From positions 248,001 through 312,000 of the forward strand of contig BCHX01000008.1 in the NCBI GenBank assembly GCA_001599755.1: DNA of 64,000 nucleotides, in the 5' to 3' direction. The stretch's first letter is position 1. Every line of letters begins with the position of its first letter. Shown here piece by piece: positions 22,311 to 34,315 of this stretch. A program made the position numbers and the translations under genes. Under the pieces are notes generated by a model that was given only the letters and a program-made list of their open reading frames with translations, made no database searches and was not told the origin of the DNA. Origin of the DNA: Gliomastix tumulicola. Lineage: Eukaryota > Ascomycota > Sordariomycetes > Hypocreales > Bionectriaceae.

Positions 22311-22859
22311 GGTTGTCAGATCAGTTCCTTGGGCTATGAAAGTGTGCTGTTTTGAAGTTTCTTATTCCAAGCTTGACATTGGCTTCCAGATCTCGTCTCA
22401 CAGCCAGGCACTCCTGCTATCGATATCATACAACCGACCAACGACTGCTCAAGGGCAACATTGCAGATTGCGTCAATATCGTTATCAAGCACACCATCGA
22501 CCTAGCACGACTAGCGAGTGGGGAGATAAGCCCATTCCCAGTCTCTGGCTCCTCTCAGTCGGACAGCCTGCGACGCCATATCCCTAGTAGTTTGAGTCCA
22601 AGATGGGTCGTCGTCGGGACTAGCCCGACCACAACGAGCGAATCCACTCCATGACAGGGAGCAAATCACTGAGCATGGATTTCAGGACCCGAGGCCCATA
22701 TACTCCGTATTCTTGAGACTGGCTCGTGATGGGCAAGATAACTCGCTGGTCGAACGCGTCCCGATATCAGTCCCCGATACATCGTCTGTCATTGACACAG
22801 TAACAACTCCTTCACTCGGCTTGCTCAAGACATCACATCACATCCTACCATCGGAAGCC
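22311..22859. promoter_or_regulatory. Divergent promoter of regulator and flavin monooxygenase
   Basis: 549 bp without a gene. The palindrome at 22613-22629 lies 303 bp from the regulator start and 230 bp from the monooxygenase start, about centred. Confidence 0.6.
22613..22629. promoter_or_regulatory. Palindrome GTCGGG-N5-CCCGAC, copy 2
   Basis: Same arms and same 5-bp spacing as the copy at 18438-18454; the spacer differs (ACTAG against GACAG), which suggests the arms are what is conserved. Confidence 0.65.
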
Positions 22860-24413
22860 ATGCAGGATATTCGCGAAGTAGCCGTCATTGGTGCTGGGCC
22901 AAGTGGGCTTGCTGCTGCAAAGTGAGTCCCTCAAGTCACATTTATGAGTATCTGGCATCTGACACGCAGGGTTCAGATATCTCTTGGCAGAGAAAACTTT
23001 CAAAGTCCGTATATTCGAACAAAGGGATTCCGTCGGTGGCGTTTGGAATCACAATTCGTTGACCGTTCTCGACGAGGGCTTTGTCATTCCTCGTGTGGCC
23101 CCGAGCAAGACTGCGGACACACCGATCGCTGTACCTGGAGCAGATGCGGCTCAATTTGTGTCACCAGTATACGACTCTCTAGAGACGAACATTCCTCACA
23201 CTCTGATGAACTATAGTGACCAAACATTCCCACCGGGTACGAGCCTTTTCCCGCATCATCACGTTGTCAAGCAGTACCTGGAGAGGTATGGAGAGGAACT
23301 TAGACCATGCACTGCTCTGTCTACTCAGGTTCTTCGGATTGAGAAGACTGTTAGTGAGGGCCGTGGGCGCTGGACGGTCGAGACACTGAACCTCAAAACC
23401 CACAAAGTAGAAACTAGCCTGTTCGATGCTGTCTTGGTGGCCAGTGGTCACTACAATGATCCGTTCATCCCTGATATTCCAGGGCTTGCCGAGTTTGAGC
23501 AGGCTTACCCAGGGTCAGTGTCTCACTCTAAATTCTACAAGAACCCCTCAGCGTTCAACGACAAGGTAACTTCGACTTTTATCGGATGCAAGAGGGCTGC
23601 TAATTGTGAGTGCAGAAAGTCATTGTCGTTGGGAACTCAGCATCCGGTATAGACATAAGCGCCCAAGTCTCTACACTCTGTAAACTCCCGGTCATCGTGT
23701 CAGAAAAGGCCACTGCAAGCAAGCCCTCCAATGATGATGCTGCCTGGGCGGAGCACAAGCCGGAGATTGTGGAATTCATACCCGCTGGAAGACGAGTGCG
23801 ATTCTCGAATGGCGACATCGAGTCGGATGTTGACCATATCTTGTTCTGCACCGGATATTTCTACAGCTTCCCGTTCTTGAGAACGCTGTCCCCTCCGGTG
23901 GTAACCGACGGGTCGATTGCGCATCATCTGTATCATCATATGCTGTACATACCCGACCCGACCATGGCTTTCATCGGCATCCCCCAACGCATAGTCCCGT
24001 TCCCGATTGCGGAGGCGCAGACTGCATGGATTGCTCGAATTTGGGCAGGGCGACTGCCTCTGTCCAGTCAGAGCCAAATGCGAGACTGGGAAGTGCAGAC
24101 ACTGAAATCGCACGGAAATGGCAAGACTCTCCATGTGTTGGCATTCCCAAAGGATCAGGAATACATCAATATGCTCCATGGTCAGAGTATGGCTGCGGAG
24201 AAGCGAGCCGGCTTGGAGAACGATGGCAAGGGGAAGGAGCCGCCGTTTTGGGGCGAGGAGAAGGGCTGGACTCGTGAAAGATTCCCACTTATCAAGCTTG
24301 CATCGAGGAAGTTGGGAGATGATAGGCGCCTCGTTACGTCTCTCAAGCAGCTAGGCTTTGACTATGCAGTCTGGAAGACAGATCAAGTGGCGGAAGTTAG
24401 TGCTACGGTCTAA
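22860..24413 (+). CDS. Flavin-containing monooxygenase (FMO)
   Basis: Exons 22860-22921, 22977-23565, 23616-24413 give 482 residues. Intron 1 (55 nt) ends at GGTTCAG, joining AAAK to YLLAEKTF; intron 2 (50 nt) joins FNDK to KVIVVGNSASG. The FAD motif is GAGPSG (residues 11-16), the NADPH-side motif is GNSASG (223-228, with Asn in place of the second Gly of GxGxxG), and the FMO signature appears as YPGSVSHSKFY (198-208). Upstream in-frame codons start with TTG only, so ATG 22860 is chosen. The family oxygenates soft nucleophiles (N, S) with NADPH and O2 in the cytosol. It forms a divergent pair with the Zn2Cys6 gene; role inferred as an oxidation step on the compound handled by the group. Confidence 0.92.
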
Positions 24414-24993
24414 GGCTAAGACAATTAGATCCCTGATGGGAAACAGTATGTTCGTGTATTTTGCTCATGTTGAAGACTGCTTAGTGTCTGTCAAAGAATA
24501 TTGAATGGTGTCAGTGCAGGCAAGATCAATGCCATTGTATCGAAAGCCAACATGTCTGTATGGGCTGTCTGAAGGATCGTGCCGTTGAACGAGTAGAGAG
24601 ACCTGTAAATAGCCTGGCTAAGTGTGTCTTAAAGGCTGTTGGAAGTGCTGTAATCATCACAGACTGACCTAACAAAGGGCGACTATTTTTAACAAGGGAC
24701 AAAACTCAACAAAGAAATCTCGAGAAATGCACAGGGCATTTAGACAGCCCGACGCAATGAAACAACACGCCGCTGGCAGAACAAAGGCCGCTTGTTGCAT
24801 TCGCACGACGACATTCACTGGTAAGAATTTTATCGTGGCGAGGATGGAGTCAAGCCGGACTCCACGAGGCAGGGTGATTGGAAAGCTGTAGTACATCTCG
24901 CAGGAACGCTACTATACTTTACTTAGGCCACTTGAGGTGGAACCTTTGCATTATCACTGTACCTAATATCTACTAAAGTATCGGGAGTACTTA
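24414..24993. other. Intergenic spacer with small hairpin
   Basis: 580 bp, tail-to-tail between the FMO gene and the kinase-like gene. An inverted repeat TGGAGTC-N6-GACTCCA lies at 24845-24864. No gene seen. Confidence 0.5.
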
Positions 24994-26272
24994 TTACTCT
25001 TGTTCGGGATCATCCACCACGCGCAGGTTCCGTCCGTATGCCCACCTTCTCCAGGCTCTAGGGGTCCTTATAAATCCGTCTTCCTTTATGTCGTCGAACG
25101 GCTCGCGTTCAACTATACCATCGTATTTGTGAATTCTGGCAAGACCCTCGACGGCCGTCACGTTCATTTCTGTTGGAGCTGAGAGTCGCGTGTTGCGCCA
25201 CACTCGCTTATAGAGCCCTCTAGCATGCGTCCATAGTAGGTGGTCGAGGAAGCATCGCGGAAGCCAGCTCACAAGCCGGAAGCTGATGACGCACATGTCG
25301 CCGCATGGGTCGTCTCGCGAAACGAGGAAATGCTTTCCGGCGCTGAATACATCCGTGTAACAAAGGGACAGCCCTTCTGACTCGAAATCGGGTATTATTG
25401 GTATCAGGGAGACGAATTCATGGGTTTCCTTGAAACAGAGCGTGACCCATGTTGGGGTCATCTGCCGTTAGCTTCTCCGTCTTCCTTAAGTATTTTTCTT
25501 TTTGGGCCCGTTCGACAGGGCTTTCTTTTCATGCATGGGTGGTGGCACTTACCATCTCGTTGGCTTTGCGGACATAATTCTCTAGATCCTTCAGGTCGTT
25601 GAATTCCCTGGGGGCATCAGCGTGGAGGTCATAGTCAACCTGGCTCATACCGGCGGCAAAGCAGAAGTTGCGGATGATACCCCCGCCAACTGGACCAGGT
25701 TTGGCATCGAGTGGCGTGGGAATGTCGAGCATGACGGAGATCGCATCCGCCACCCAGTCGTCCAGTCGCTTCCGCATATCCTTGTCTTCGTCTTTTATAG
25801 GGAAATCAAAACACTTGCCACAGGACACGAACGGAGTGTACTCCATGATGATGAACCAGACCCTGCCCTCCCGGGGCGCTTCCGGTACGTCTTTTTGGAA
25901 CACGTTCAGGACGTGTGGTGCATAGACCCGTCTCGACTTCTCCGGGCCCATCTCGTCTAGCGCCTTAGCGATAAATTCCTGGTTCTTCACCTCATATTCA
26001 ACTTTCTCGCGGTCGGTTAAGAATTTGACCCAAACGAGAGGATTGACGCTGTCCGGAAACGGGAATTCACCGCAGGCTATGCACCCAGAAAAGTCTTGAC
26101 GACCTGCCGTCGCGGCTATGGCGTCCTTCTGCTGAGCTGCAGCCATAGCGGCCTCAAAAGGCACAGGGAATGCTGGCGTGGAGCTTCGCAGGGGAGCAGA
26201 GGTCGATAGGAAGGCTAGAATGCTATCCTGCTCGCGGGAAGCCTGCTCAGCGGTCTCATCGTGGGCCGCCAT
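24994..26272 (-). CDS. Degenerate kinase/phosphotransferase-like protein
   Basis: Exons 26272-25553 and 25461-24994 give 395 residues; intron 25462-25552 (91 nt, GTAAGT...GGCAG). ATG 26272 is used because the longer frame starts with TTG. The middle looks like a protein-kinase-like/APH fold: WVKFL (Lys of the ATP site), EYEVKNQEF (helix C), and IIMEYTPF (hinge). The catalytic loop reads LCYTDVFSAGKHFLV, keeping Asp but lacking the expected Asn, and the metal-binding segment reads CVISFRLVSWLP where related fungal proteins have an Asp (VIDF). It is therefore probably inactive as a phosphotransferase. No signal or membrane segment. It lies next to another fast-changing gene; function unknown. 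Confidence 0.7.
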
Positions 26273-26963
26273 AATGTTCTCGATAGTCGATAACTTTGAC
26301 GAAGGCAAGATGCGAAGCGGGGAGGAAGTGAATCCGCAAGGCAAGATCTTATATTTGGGGTAGCGAACGGATTGACCCGTAAATGCTAGTGTAGAAGACT
26401 GGTGCTAGTGTAGAGAAGACTGATAGTCGGACTGGTTTTACATGCTCGAGCACAACAGAATGCGTCTACTTGAAATCGCTTGTGTGAATGGAAACGCGAG
26501 TGAGGAGAATCAGGCATTATGAGCCCTTTAAATAGTTTATGATCTCTCAAGTTTGTGGGACCGAACTTGTGACACTAGTTCTTCTACAACTCAGTATTCA
26601 CTCAGTTCACTTGGTTCACTTACTCTACCTGTTAAGCTAGGAACATCTTGGTGCTTCTAAACCAAAGTACAATGTAAGCTGCCACTTGTACAAGGTAAAA
26701 CGTCGGCGTGTTCTGTGTTCAGCTTGGTCCATAACGGCGGTTATCACAGGTGGTAAAACAAAGAAGCTGGAAGTAGTGTAAACTTAAGAGCTACAAACGA
26801 CGCCTTACTACTGCTCAGGAACAAGGTTATTTAAAAGAAAATGACTATTATGCATGCAAGTAATGGTGTATTTTCACAAATGCCTACTAACGTACATATT
26901 CCCAGCATCATTTAGTGAACAAAGAACTCTTCTTCTTCCCTCCCACACCTAATCTTTGACCCC
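26273..26963. other. AT-richer intergenic region with imperfect tandem repeat
   Basis: 691 bp. Two adjacent copies of TGCTAGTGTAGA(GA)AGACTGR lie at 26384-26423, 112-151 bp upstream of the kinase-like gene start. No gene seen. Confidence 0.5.
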
Positions 26964-27918
26964 TTATTGCCTTTGATCCGGTTGCTTGTAGTGCCGGACC
27001 GGCGGGTTCACCTCGTAATAGGGAAGGGCGACGCCATCGATAGGCATGATGACACGAGAGTATGCATCGGGGAACTTGGCTTTGATGATGAAAGATGTCT
27101 CTTGTGTCACCCTCGCGTTCTTGTCGAAGCTGTATCTGGACCCGATGATACGGTCAAAGGGGAGACTCATCGGTTTTGTCGGATATTCTTCGCCAATCCT
27201 TTCGCCACCCTTTGTGCACTCCCAGTCGACTAGCCCCTAGCTGCAGAGGTGGGAGAACCACTGAGTGCTGTAGTAAAACAAGCCATGTGAGCCGTCTCCG
27301 TGCGGTACCGTGATGGAGAGGGGGGTTAGAAAAGAAAGGCACCTACATGAAATCCCGGCATCCGTTGGAATGAGTTTGGGCCTCATTTGATTGGCGCACC
27401 GTAGCGACGGGCACGAAAGTAAACGGTAGCATACCGGAGTAGGAAGGAACGTCGTTGAAGTCGGAGACCGTGGGAAGCCCGCCTGGTCGATTCCCATTGG
27501 CTTGGAAATAATACCAGACTATGGCGCGATGCCTCGGTGCCCCTTTGTCGTAGTCGTGTTTACACACCTTGATATCGGGACATGTCAAGATCTTCGGAGT
27601 CGGCTCGACCGATAGCTCTATGCTTGTGCAGTTCTGTATTGTTTAAGTGTTGTCAGCAAAAAGAAAGGCACTGAGGCAAGGGGTGGTATTTTTGGGGGCG
27701 TCGGTGTCTACGAGTGTGTCCCATACCTTGACGCGTCCGTTGTCGATATAGTTGAATGCCGATTTCAAGATGAGACGAAAGACCCAGTGGTTCTTACAAA
27801 GACCGACAGCGTTGGGGTCCGCCACTGGCCCGCCGTAGTGAGCTTCCAACTGGAGTGCCTCGACTTGCCTCCCACTCATAGTGTCGTCGGTGGTGACACG
27901 CGGATGGTTACGAACCAT
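26964..27918 (-). pseudogene. DUF7770-like protein gene interrupted by in-frame TAG
   Basis: Exons 27918-27727, 27633-27347, 27267-27237 give a 169-residue product that stops at TAG 27239-27237. Introns 27634-27726 (93 nt) and 27268-27346 (79 nt) have good borders. Beyond the TAG the same frame stays open for 90 more codons to TAA at 26964 with strong coding character. The N-terminal GGPVADPN...CKNHW stretch, the GCRDF segment and the post-stop GLVD...EYP...LPFD...SRY segment together resemble the fungal DUF7770 domain, so the stop falls inside one domain. Every acceptor in phase with the second intron's donor still meets a stop. Alternatives: a decayed gene, UAG-to-UGG RNA editing, or a 205-nt intron (27230-27434) that would delete the GCR motif. 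Function unknown. Confidence 0.6.
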
Positions 27919-29059
27919 TGTGGAAGAAGCTGACAGGACGGACTAGGTGGAGTAAACGGGTGCTGCTGAGAGCTGTATGCGATGGACAAAGACGATATCG
28001 AGAGGTGGTACGCGGATGGACACGGTGGTGTTGAGACGCAGTCGCGAAGAACGTATGTGATAGACCAGGTGGTGTCGAAAGGCGCTACTGGAAAGGGTGA
28101 CAGTAGAGAGCTTGTATGAGGAAGAAAAAAGACAAGTTATCTGTCAGGTTACCTCTTCAATTTATAATTGCGACTACGATAGCAATGCTATGACGCTTCC
28201 CCTCTCCAAACATTACTCATTGACGAAGCGGGTGACGCTTGGTATGATGTTTCTCTCAAGCAATCTTGTTTCCAGCCGGAATTTCTATCTTCCTATGCAG
28301 TTTTCTCGCGGGAAAAGCTTGCCTCGCTTAAAGGGGCTGACCGTACTGGCAAGCAAGCAAGAGAGCGAGCAAGCGGCTGCGCGCCGGGTTATCTCCAGAG
28401 GCCCCGGCCTGACTTCGGGAACAACAAATCCGATGGGAAACGTGAAATGAATCATATCACAGTGATGGGACAAACAGAGGATCCCTGGGCACGCGAAAAG
28501 GGCGGCGCGTCGCTGTGGGAAAGGCAGGGTGTGAGCGTGATGTAGATATCTGTTCTGGACGCGCGGATGATGATCCCCAACTACCCGGAAGACGACGAAA
28601 TGGATACCTTGATGAAAAAGCCTTCTGGAGCTCTGGATGTAAATCTATATAACAGGTCTTCTGGCGCCGAGGTGGGCTCCCAACCCAGGATGGTACCAAA
28701 GCTACAATTCGCTGGAGTCAGCTCGCTAGCTCGCTATTGCTGGTAGCTCTAATGCGGGCATTCTCCGGGCATGGGCATCGCCTCTGTCGTCTGCAACAGT
28801 ATGACTTGAGAAGTTCTCAGCCTGCTGCGGCTCAGTGGACACTTGGCCATGTAGAAGCAGTCATCCACGGATTTGGGAATAGTCGGGCTATGATATTCCC
28901 CGATACCGAGTACTTACAGATAACAAAATTCATTCAAGGCAAAACTTCCATAAATCCGCCGGGGATACGAGATTTGAGCACTATATGATGATATTGGGAC
29001 AGGGCGCGAGCAATTCACGCCATGATATGTACGTATGACTATGGGACTAGCTGGGGATG
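27919..29059. other. Intergenic region, 1.1 kb
   Basis: Short overlapping ORFs only, none with domain motifs. Contains runs of short imperfect repeats (GCAAGCAA-type near 28350, AGCTCGCT near 28722). Nothing else seen. Confidence 0.45.
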
Positions 29060-31125
29060 CTAGGGTAGGAGATTCATGAGCGTCTCTAATGTCTTGAGCC
29101 TGTCCTGTGCATCCAGCGTCTCTTCCTGCCAGTACCGCAGCAGCTCCATAACGCTGGTCACGGAGGCTTTCCACTCTGAGGGAAGGATGGACGAGAGTCC
29201 CGAACGCGCGGCAGCGACGAGCACCAAGGCGCTCCTCGTGCAGGACCTCAACATCAGCCACGTCCCGTGATGGCGGTGCCGGAACCCCGACTCATTCTCC
29301 TTGATCCGCCGGACGCAAATCTCAAGGCCTTTGCGAGCGAAGTCCTGTCCCCTCAAGTCCGGGTCGTCAGCGAGACGTCCGTGGATGGCGCGGGCGACAA
29401 AAGACCAGTACATCATCTCGTAACAGTCCAGTAGATGGCCGTTGAGGATGAAACGCAGAGCGGCATGGCTCTCGTCGTCGCTGGGACTGGTATTGGGGCG
29501 TGGGCTCTCGAGGTTTAGTGACTGAGGGAGAGACTCGGACCTGCAGCAGACAGCCGTGTTGGAATGCGCAAATATAGATCACCCGGGATAAGTTCACTCA
29601 CCAGCTATCTGCCTGTTGCTCAAACTCCACCACGGCCGAGATCTGGTCGGCAAAGGAAACGGGTGACGATTTGGACTCGCTGATATGGATCAATATGCGA
29701 TTCTCGAGGCGGCGCAAGGCAATCTCCGACAAGAAGAAGTACCAAGCCGGCTCGCTGCGAGTGTGGAGGTTCTTGGGCGGCTCGGGAAAGAAAGCAGGAT
29801 AACGGAGATTCCAGGCGCTGGTCTCCGTGACGTTCAGCTCAAGACGAAGCTCCCTTCATATTTGACCGTCAGCTTGAGACTGTGGAACGATGGAATGCGA
29901 ATGAATGCAGGAGCACTCACAACTCAGACTTGAAGCAGGTCCAGAAAATAGTGCGGTGCAGCTGCGTTGATTCCTCGTACGAGTCCCCAGGGGCCGGACT
30001 AAAGGCCTGGCAAGATGCCAGAGCCTGGACAAACATCTTCCACGCCTCGAAGGGCCTCATGGTCATCATGAGGTACACGCCCGCCTGGAAGAAGACTTGG
30101 GCTTCGACGATGCCACTGCTGCAGAGTAGGAGGCCCATCCGCTTCTGTGCGGCCTGGAAGAACGCATCGGCGCGCTGGAATCGTTCACCATGGCGGCTAG
30201 CCAACGATGTGTCGTGAGTAGCAGACAAGTCATCTTCTATGGCAATGGTCCCTAGAGCATATATGAGGAGCTAGACGGTTCAGTTGTCAGTATCAGCGCC
30301 GATGTACGACTGCTTTAGCTCGACATTGTTGTCAGACGCACCACAAGACACGATTTCGCATCCCACCCCAGTCCGTTGAAGGCAGCATTTTTAATGTCTT
30401 TCTCGACGTCCGAGACTTTTAAGATGGGGTTGTATATGTGTAGATGATCCAGGTACAGCTGCAGGAGTGCAAGTGCACCACTAGTATCGAGCTCAGATGA
30501 GAGCAGAACGCGTGGCTTCGGGCTGGGAGCATTCTGGAGAAGGGTCTTTAGGTCTGGCCGCTGCTGGTTCTGATCGGGGAGTCGGAGGGTGGGCCACTCC
30601 AAGATGGCCTCGATATTGATCGATGTTACTTCCAAAGGAGTCGCGCTGTCCCGCGCCGTCGGTGCAGGGTGAGTGCGGACTGGAGCTAGAGAACCCACGG
30701 GACTGGAGGTCGGGGTAGCGTCAAGTATCCGAGACTCCGGATGGGCGGCTTTGAACAGGTCCTCCAAATGGTCGAGCCTCTCCAGTATTGCCAGGCTGGC
30801 AGAGTCGAAGCTGACAGGGTACGGGTGTGAGCAGATAGCCGAGCAGTCCCGCGGAGGATGTCAGGGGGCGTAATGACTGATACCTTGACTTATCACTCTC
30901 CTGGTAGACGCACTCGGTCGCCAGTCGCGAGCACGAGGTGCACGACGGCCGCTCATTATCGCACTTGATGCGCTTGCGGCGGCACGTGAGGCAGGCCTGG
31001 GCAGCGCGTCTCCGGGGATACGCAGCCCGTCCATCCGGGCCTGTGCGCTGACGCTTGCGCGTGCTGTCCGCGCCTCCTGGGGCAAGCGAGAGCGAGTCTC
31101 GCGACGGTGACTGACCGTGAGCCAT
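29060..31125 (-). CDS. Zn2Cys6 transcription factor, divergent from beta-glucosidase
   Basis: Exons 31125-30884, 30810-30342, 30270-29921, 29853-29602, 29540-29060 give 597 residues; introns are 73, 71, 67 and 61 nt. The third intron has a less usual GAAG acceptor, the only one keeping the frame. Zinc cluster cysteines are 45, 48, 55, 62, 65 and 72, with basic RKRQR ahead of it. Splicing gives family motifs such as LLQLYLDHLHIYNPIL, GWDAKSCLVLLIYALGTIA and GVYLMMTMRPFEAWKMFVQALASCQ in the fungal TF region. It starts 420 bp from the GH3 start on the other strand, so control of that enzyme and the downstream sugar transporter is the simplest reading, though only inferred. Confidence 0.9.
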
Positions 31126-31545
31126 GACCCGGGCATACGCGGAGGGGAGGGAGGATGGTGGGAACGGCGAAGTCTCTGCCCCGCGGAAAGGGCAGCGTCT
31201 GGATATAAATCCCCCAGGTCAATGGGCCTAAAACCGCACTAACAGCATGCTCTCCAGTGGCTCCCCCCTGCAACTCGGCGTAATGGACAAGCTAGTGCAA
31301 GAGTGTGACGCGGAAAGCCGGGTATGGTCACGCACCAGTCTGTAAGGGGTAGGTATGTCAATAGAGACACGTGAATGCCCTCGGCGCCAGGCCGCAGCAT
31401 CATCTCGCCGACGACCGAGAAAGTGAACAATAAAGTCATCGTTGGTCATGTGTCTACTAAGGTCCTGCTCTGACTTCTCGCCAATTCCGCCTGTCCAGAC
31501 CATCGGAGAGTCTAGAATCTGAGCCCCGTCACCGAGCACTTCATC
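31126..31545. promoter_or_regulatory. Divergent promoter of regulator and GH3 beta-glucosidase
   Basis: 420 bp. A TATAAA lies at about 31203 on the plus strand. CGG-N4-CCG (CGGAAAGCCG) is at 31311-31320 and several further CGG/CCG triplets are present. Confidence 0.45.
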
Positions 31546-34315
31546 ATGGGCGACGCACTACTACCGGACGACCTTGCCCAGTCTGGGCCTGTGAAGCCGT
31601 TGTTCGAGGTCGATGATGCGCTCAAGAAACTGAGCAGCAAGGAAAAGATCGAACTCCTCGCTGGTAAGCCATGGTTCACACGGGATTCTAGCTAGCAATG
31701 GCAGATGTATCACAATGCCCTTTGTTAACCACACACCGTCCCAGGCATCGACTTCTGGCACACCAAAGCCGTGCCGCGCCTCAACATACCGTCCATTCGC
31801 TGCTCTGACGGGCCCAATGGCGTTCGGGGCACCCGTTTCTTCAATGGCTCCCCAGCCGCTTGCTTCCCCTGTGGTACTGCGCTGGCAGCCACATGGAACA
31901 CGGAGCTGCTGGAGAGAGCTGGACGATTGATGGGAGAAGAGGCCCGGGCAAAGGGCGCTCACGTACTCCTTGGGCCGACTGTGAATATACAGCGTAGTCC
32001 TTTGGGCGGCCGCGGATTCGAGTCCTTCTCCGAGGATCCTGTCCTTGCCGGAAATGCGGCAGCGTCTGTCGTCAAGGGCATTCAGAGCACAGGCGTGCAG
32101 GCTTCGATCAAACACTTCGTGGCAAATGACCAGGAACATGAGAGGATGGCTGTGGACTCCTTGGTCACGCAGAGAGCGCTCAGAGAAATCTACCTGATGC
32201 CCTTCCAGATCGCGGCGAGGGACGCCAAACCCAAGTCTTTCATGACTGCGTATAACAAGCTGAATGGGACGCACGTAAGCGAGGATCCAAGCATTATTCG
32301 CAAGATTCTTCGCGAGGAGTGGCAGTGGGAGGGCTTGATCATCAGCGACTGGTATGTTCCGAGCGTCCCTCATCTCAGCAGCTAGTTCAATGCACTTACA
32401 ATGAATCTCCTGGGTTTAGGTATGGCACATATTCAACGGCCGAGGCAATCAACGCCGGTCTTGATTTGGAGATGCCCGGTCCAACCCGATGGCGTGGCCA
32501 ACTGCTGAACCACGCCATCATGTCGAAAAAGGTCACTCAAGAAACTGTCGACGAGCGTGTGCGTCAGGTCTTGAGATTTGTACACGATGCTGTCAAGACC
32601 GGAATCCCTTGCGGGATACCAGAGGGAACCCGAAATATCCCCCAGACTGCAGCGCTTCTGAGGGAGATCGCCGGAGAGTCGATCGTACTATTGAAAAACG
32701 AACATGAGGTCCTTCCTTTCAAGAAGAATAAGACTGTGAGTCCGCCTGAACAGGATGAAACACGCACACGACCGACGGCAGCAACTAATCATCTTTGAAG
32801 GTCGCTGTCATTGGTCCAAACGCAAAGACATCAGTGTACTGTGGCGGCGGATCTGCCACTCTGCTGCCGTACTATGCAGTCACCCCATACGAAGGGCTTG
32901 CGGCGAAAGCTAGAGATTTACGATACGCGATTGGATGCCACGCTCACAAGATGCTCCCCGTTCTCGGCCCGCGTCTCAAGACCTCAGATGGCCGGATTGG
33001 AGTCGACTTCAGAGCATTCACATCCCCCGACAGTGTTACCGACCGGGAACCCGTCGACAGCCTTCACCTGGTAGACACAGACATGTACTTTGCTGACTAC
33101 TACCACCCAGAGCTCACTGAAGACCTTTGGTGGGGCGAGATCGAGGCCGTCTTCGAAGCTGAGGAGACGTGTGCTTTCGAGTTCGGCCTCTGCGTGTTTG
33201 GTACCGGTCGTCTCTACATTGATGACGAGCTGTTAATTGACAATGAGACGGAGCAGCGCAGTGGCGGCAGCTTCTTCAACGTTGGCACTGTGGAGGAGAC
33301 CGGCGTTAAGCACGTCGTTGCTGGTCAGAGTTACAGGCTCAAGGTCGTCTTCGCCAGCGGAGCGGCGTCAAAGATCAAGGATGCCGATGGAGTCGTGTCC
33401 TTCGGCGGCGGCGGTGTTCGCATCGGCGGCACTAAAGTCGTGAATATTGACGAGGAGATTGCCAGAGCCGTGAAGCTTGCTCAGGAGGTCGACCAAGTCG
33501 TCATATGCGTGGGCCTCAACTCCGACTTTGAACAAGAAGGCCACGATCGTCCTCACATGGATCTCCCCGGCCGGTCCGATGAGCTGATCTCCGCTGTGGC
33601 GGCCGCCAACAGTCGCACCGTCGTGGTAGTTCAGTCCGGAACACCAGTCACTATGCCCTGGGCAGGGGCGGTCTCTGGCATTCTTCAAGCTTGGTACGGG
33701 GGGAATGAGACGGGCAACGCGATTGCTGATACTCTCTTCGGCGATGTCAATCCCTCTGCGAAGCTCTCATTGTCCTTCCCTGTCTGTGTTCGGGATAACC
33801 CAGCATACCTCAACTATCGCTCGGAGCGAGGACGCGTGCTGTATGGTGAGGACATCTACGTTGGCTACCGCTACTACGAGGCTATCGGCAGAAGGCCGCT
33901 GTGGTCATTTGGCTGGGGGCTGTCCTACACGGCGTTTGAGTTCTCAGATCTAGAGATCACGGTGACCTCGCACGGCGGAGCGGCGATTATCAACGTCTCC
34001 GTAACTGTCGAGAACACGGGCGACCGAGATGGCTCAGAGGTTGTGCAGGTGTACGTGTCACAGCGCACTCCATCGATTAATCGCCCGCCAAAGGAGCTAA
34101 AGGGGTTTACTAAGCTGGCTGTTCCTCGTCGCTCGTCTCGAGTAGCGCAGATTCAGATCGCACAGAAGTACGCGACGAGCTTTTGGGATGAACAGCAGAA
34201 CAAGTGGGTTGAAGAGGCTGGCATCTACGATGTCTCGGTCGGCAATAGCAGCGTATACACGCCATTGAAGGGTGCATTCGAAGTTCGCGAGGGCAGCGTC
34301 TGGTCCGGGCTTTGA
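31546..34315 (+). CDS. GH3 beta-glucosidase with PA14 insert, intracellular
   Basis: Exons 31546-31663, 31745-32351, 32420-32735, 32801-34315 give 851 residues; introns 81, 68 and 65 nt (the last ends GAAG). GH3 N-domain: RCSDGPNGVRG, GRGFESFSEDP, IKHFVANDQEHER and IISDW, where Asp241 is the expected nucleophile. A PA14 domain (about residues 390-540) interrupts the GH3 C-domain, as in the family of fungal beta-glucosidases that includes PA14-carrying enzymes. The C-terminus (about 740-835) is the fibronectin III-like domain with GDRDGSEVVQVYVS. There is no signal peptide, so it acts inside the cell on imported glucosides. Together with the divergent regulator and the sugar transporter downstream it suggests uptake then hydrolysis of a beta-glucoside or oligosaccharide. 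Confidence 0.94.

Noticed and set aside
27230..27434. 205-nt intron that would remove the in-frame TAG of the DUF7770-like gene
   Set aside because: Donor GTATGC and acceptor CTAG fit, but the intron is far longer than others here and would delete the GCRDF part of the domain; kept only as an alternative.
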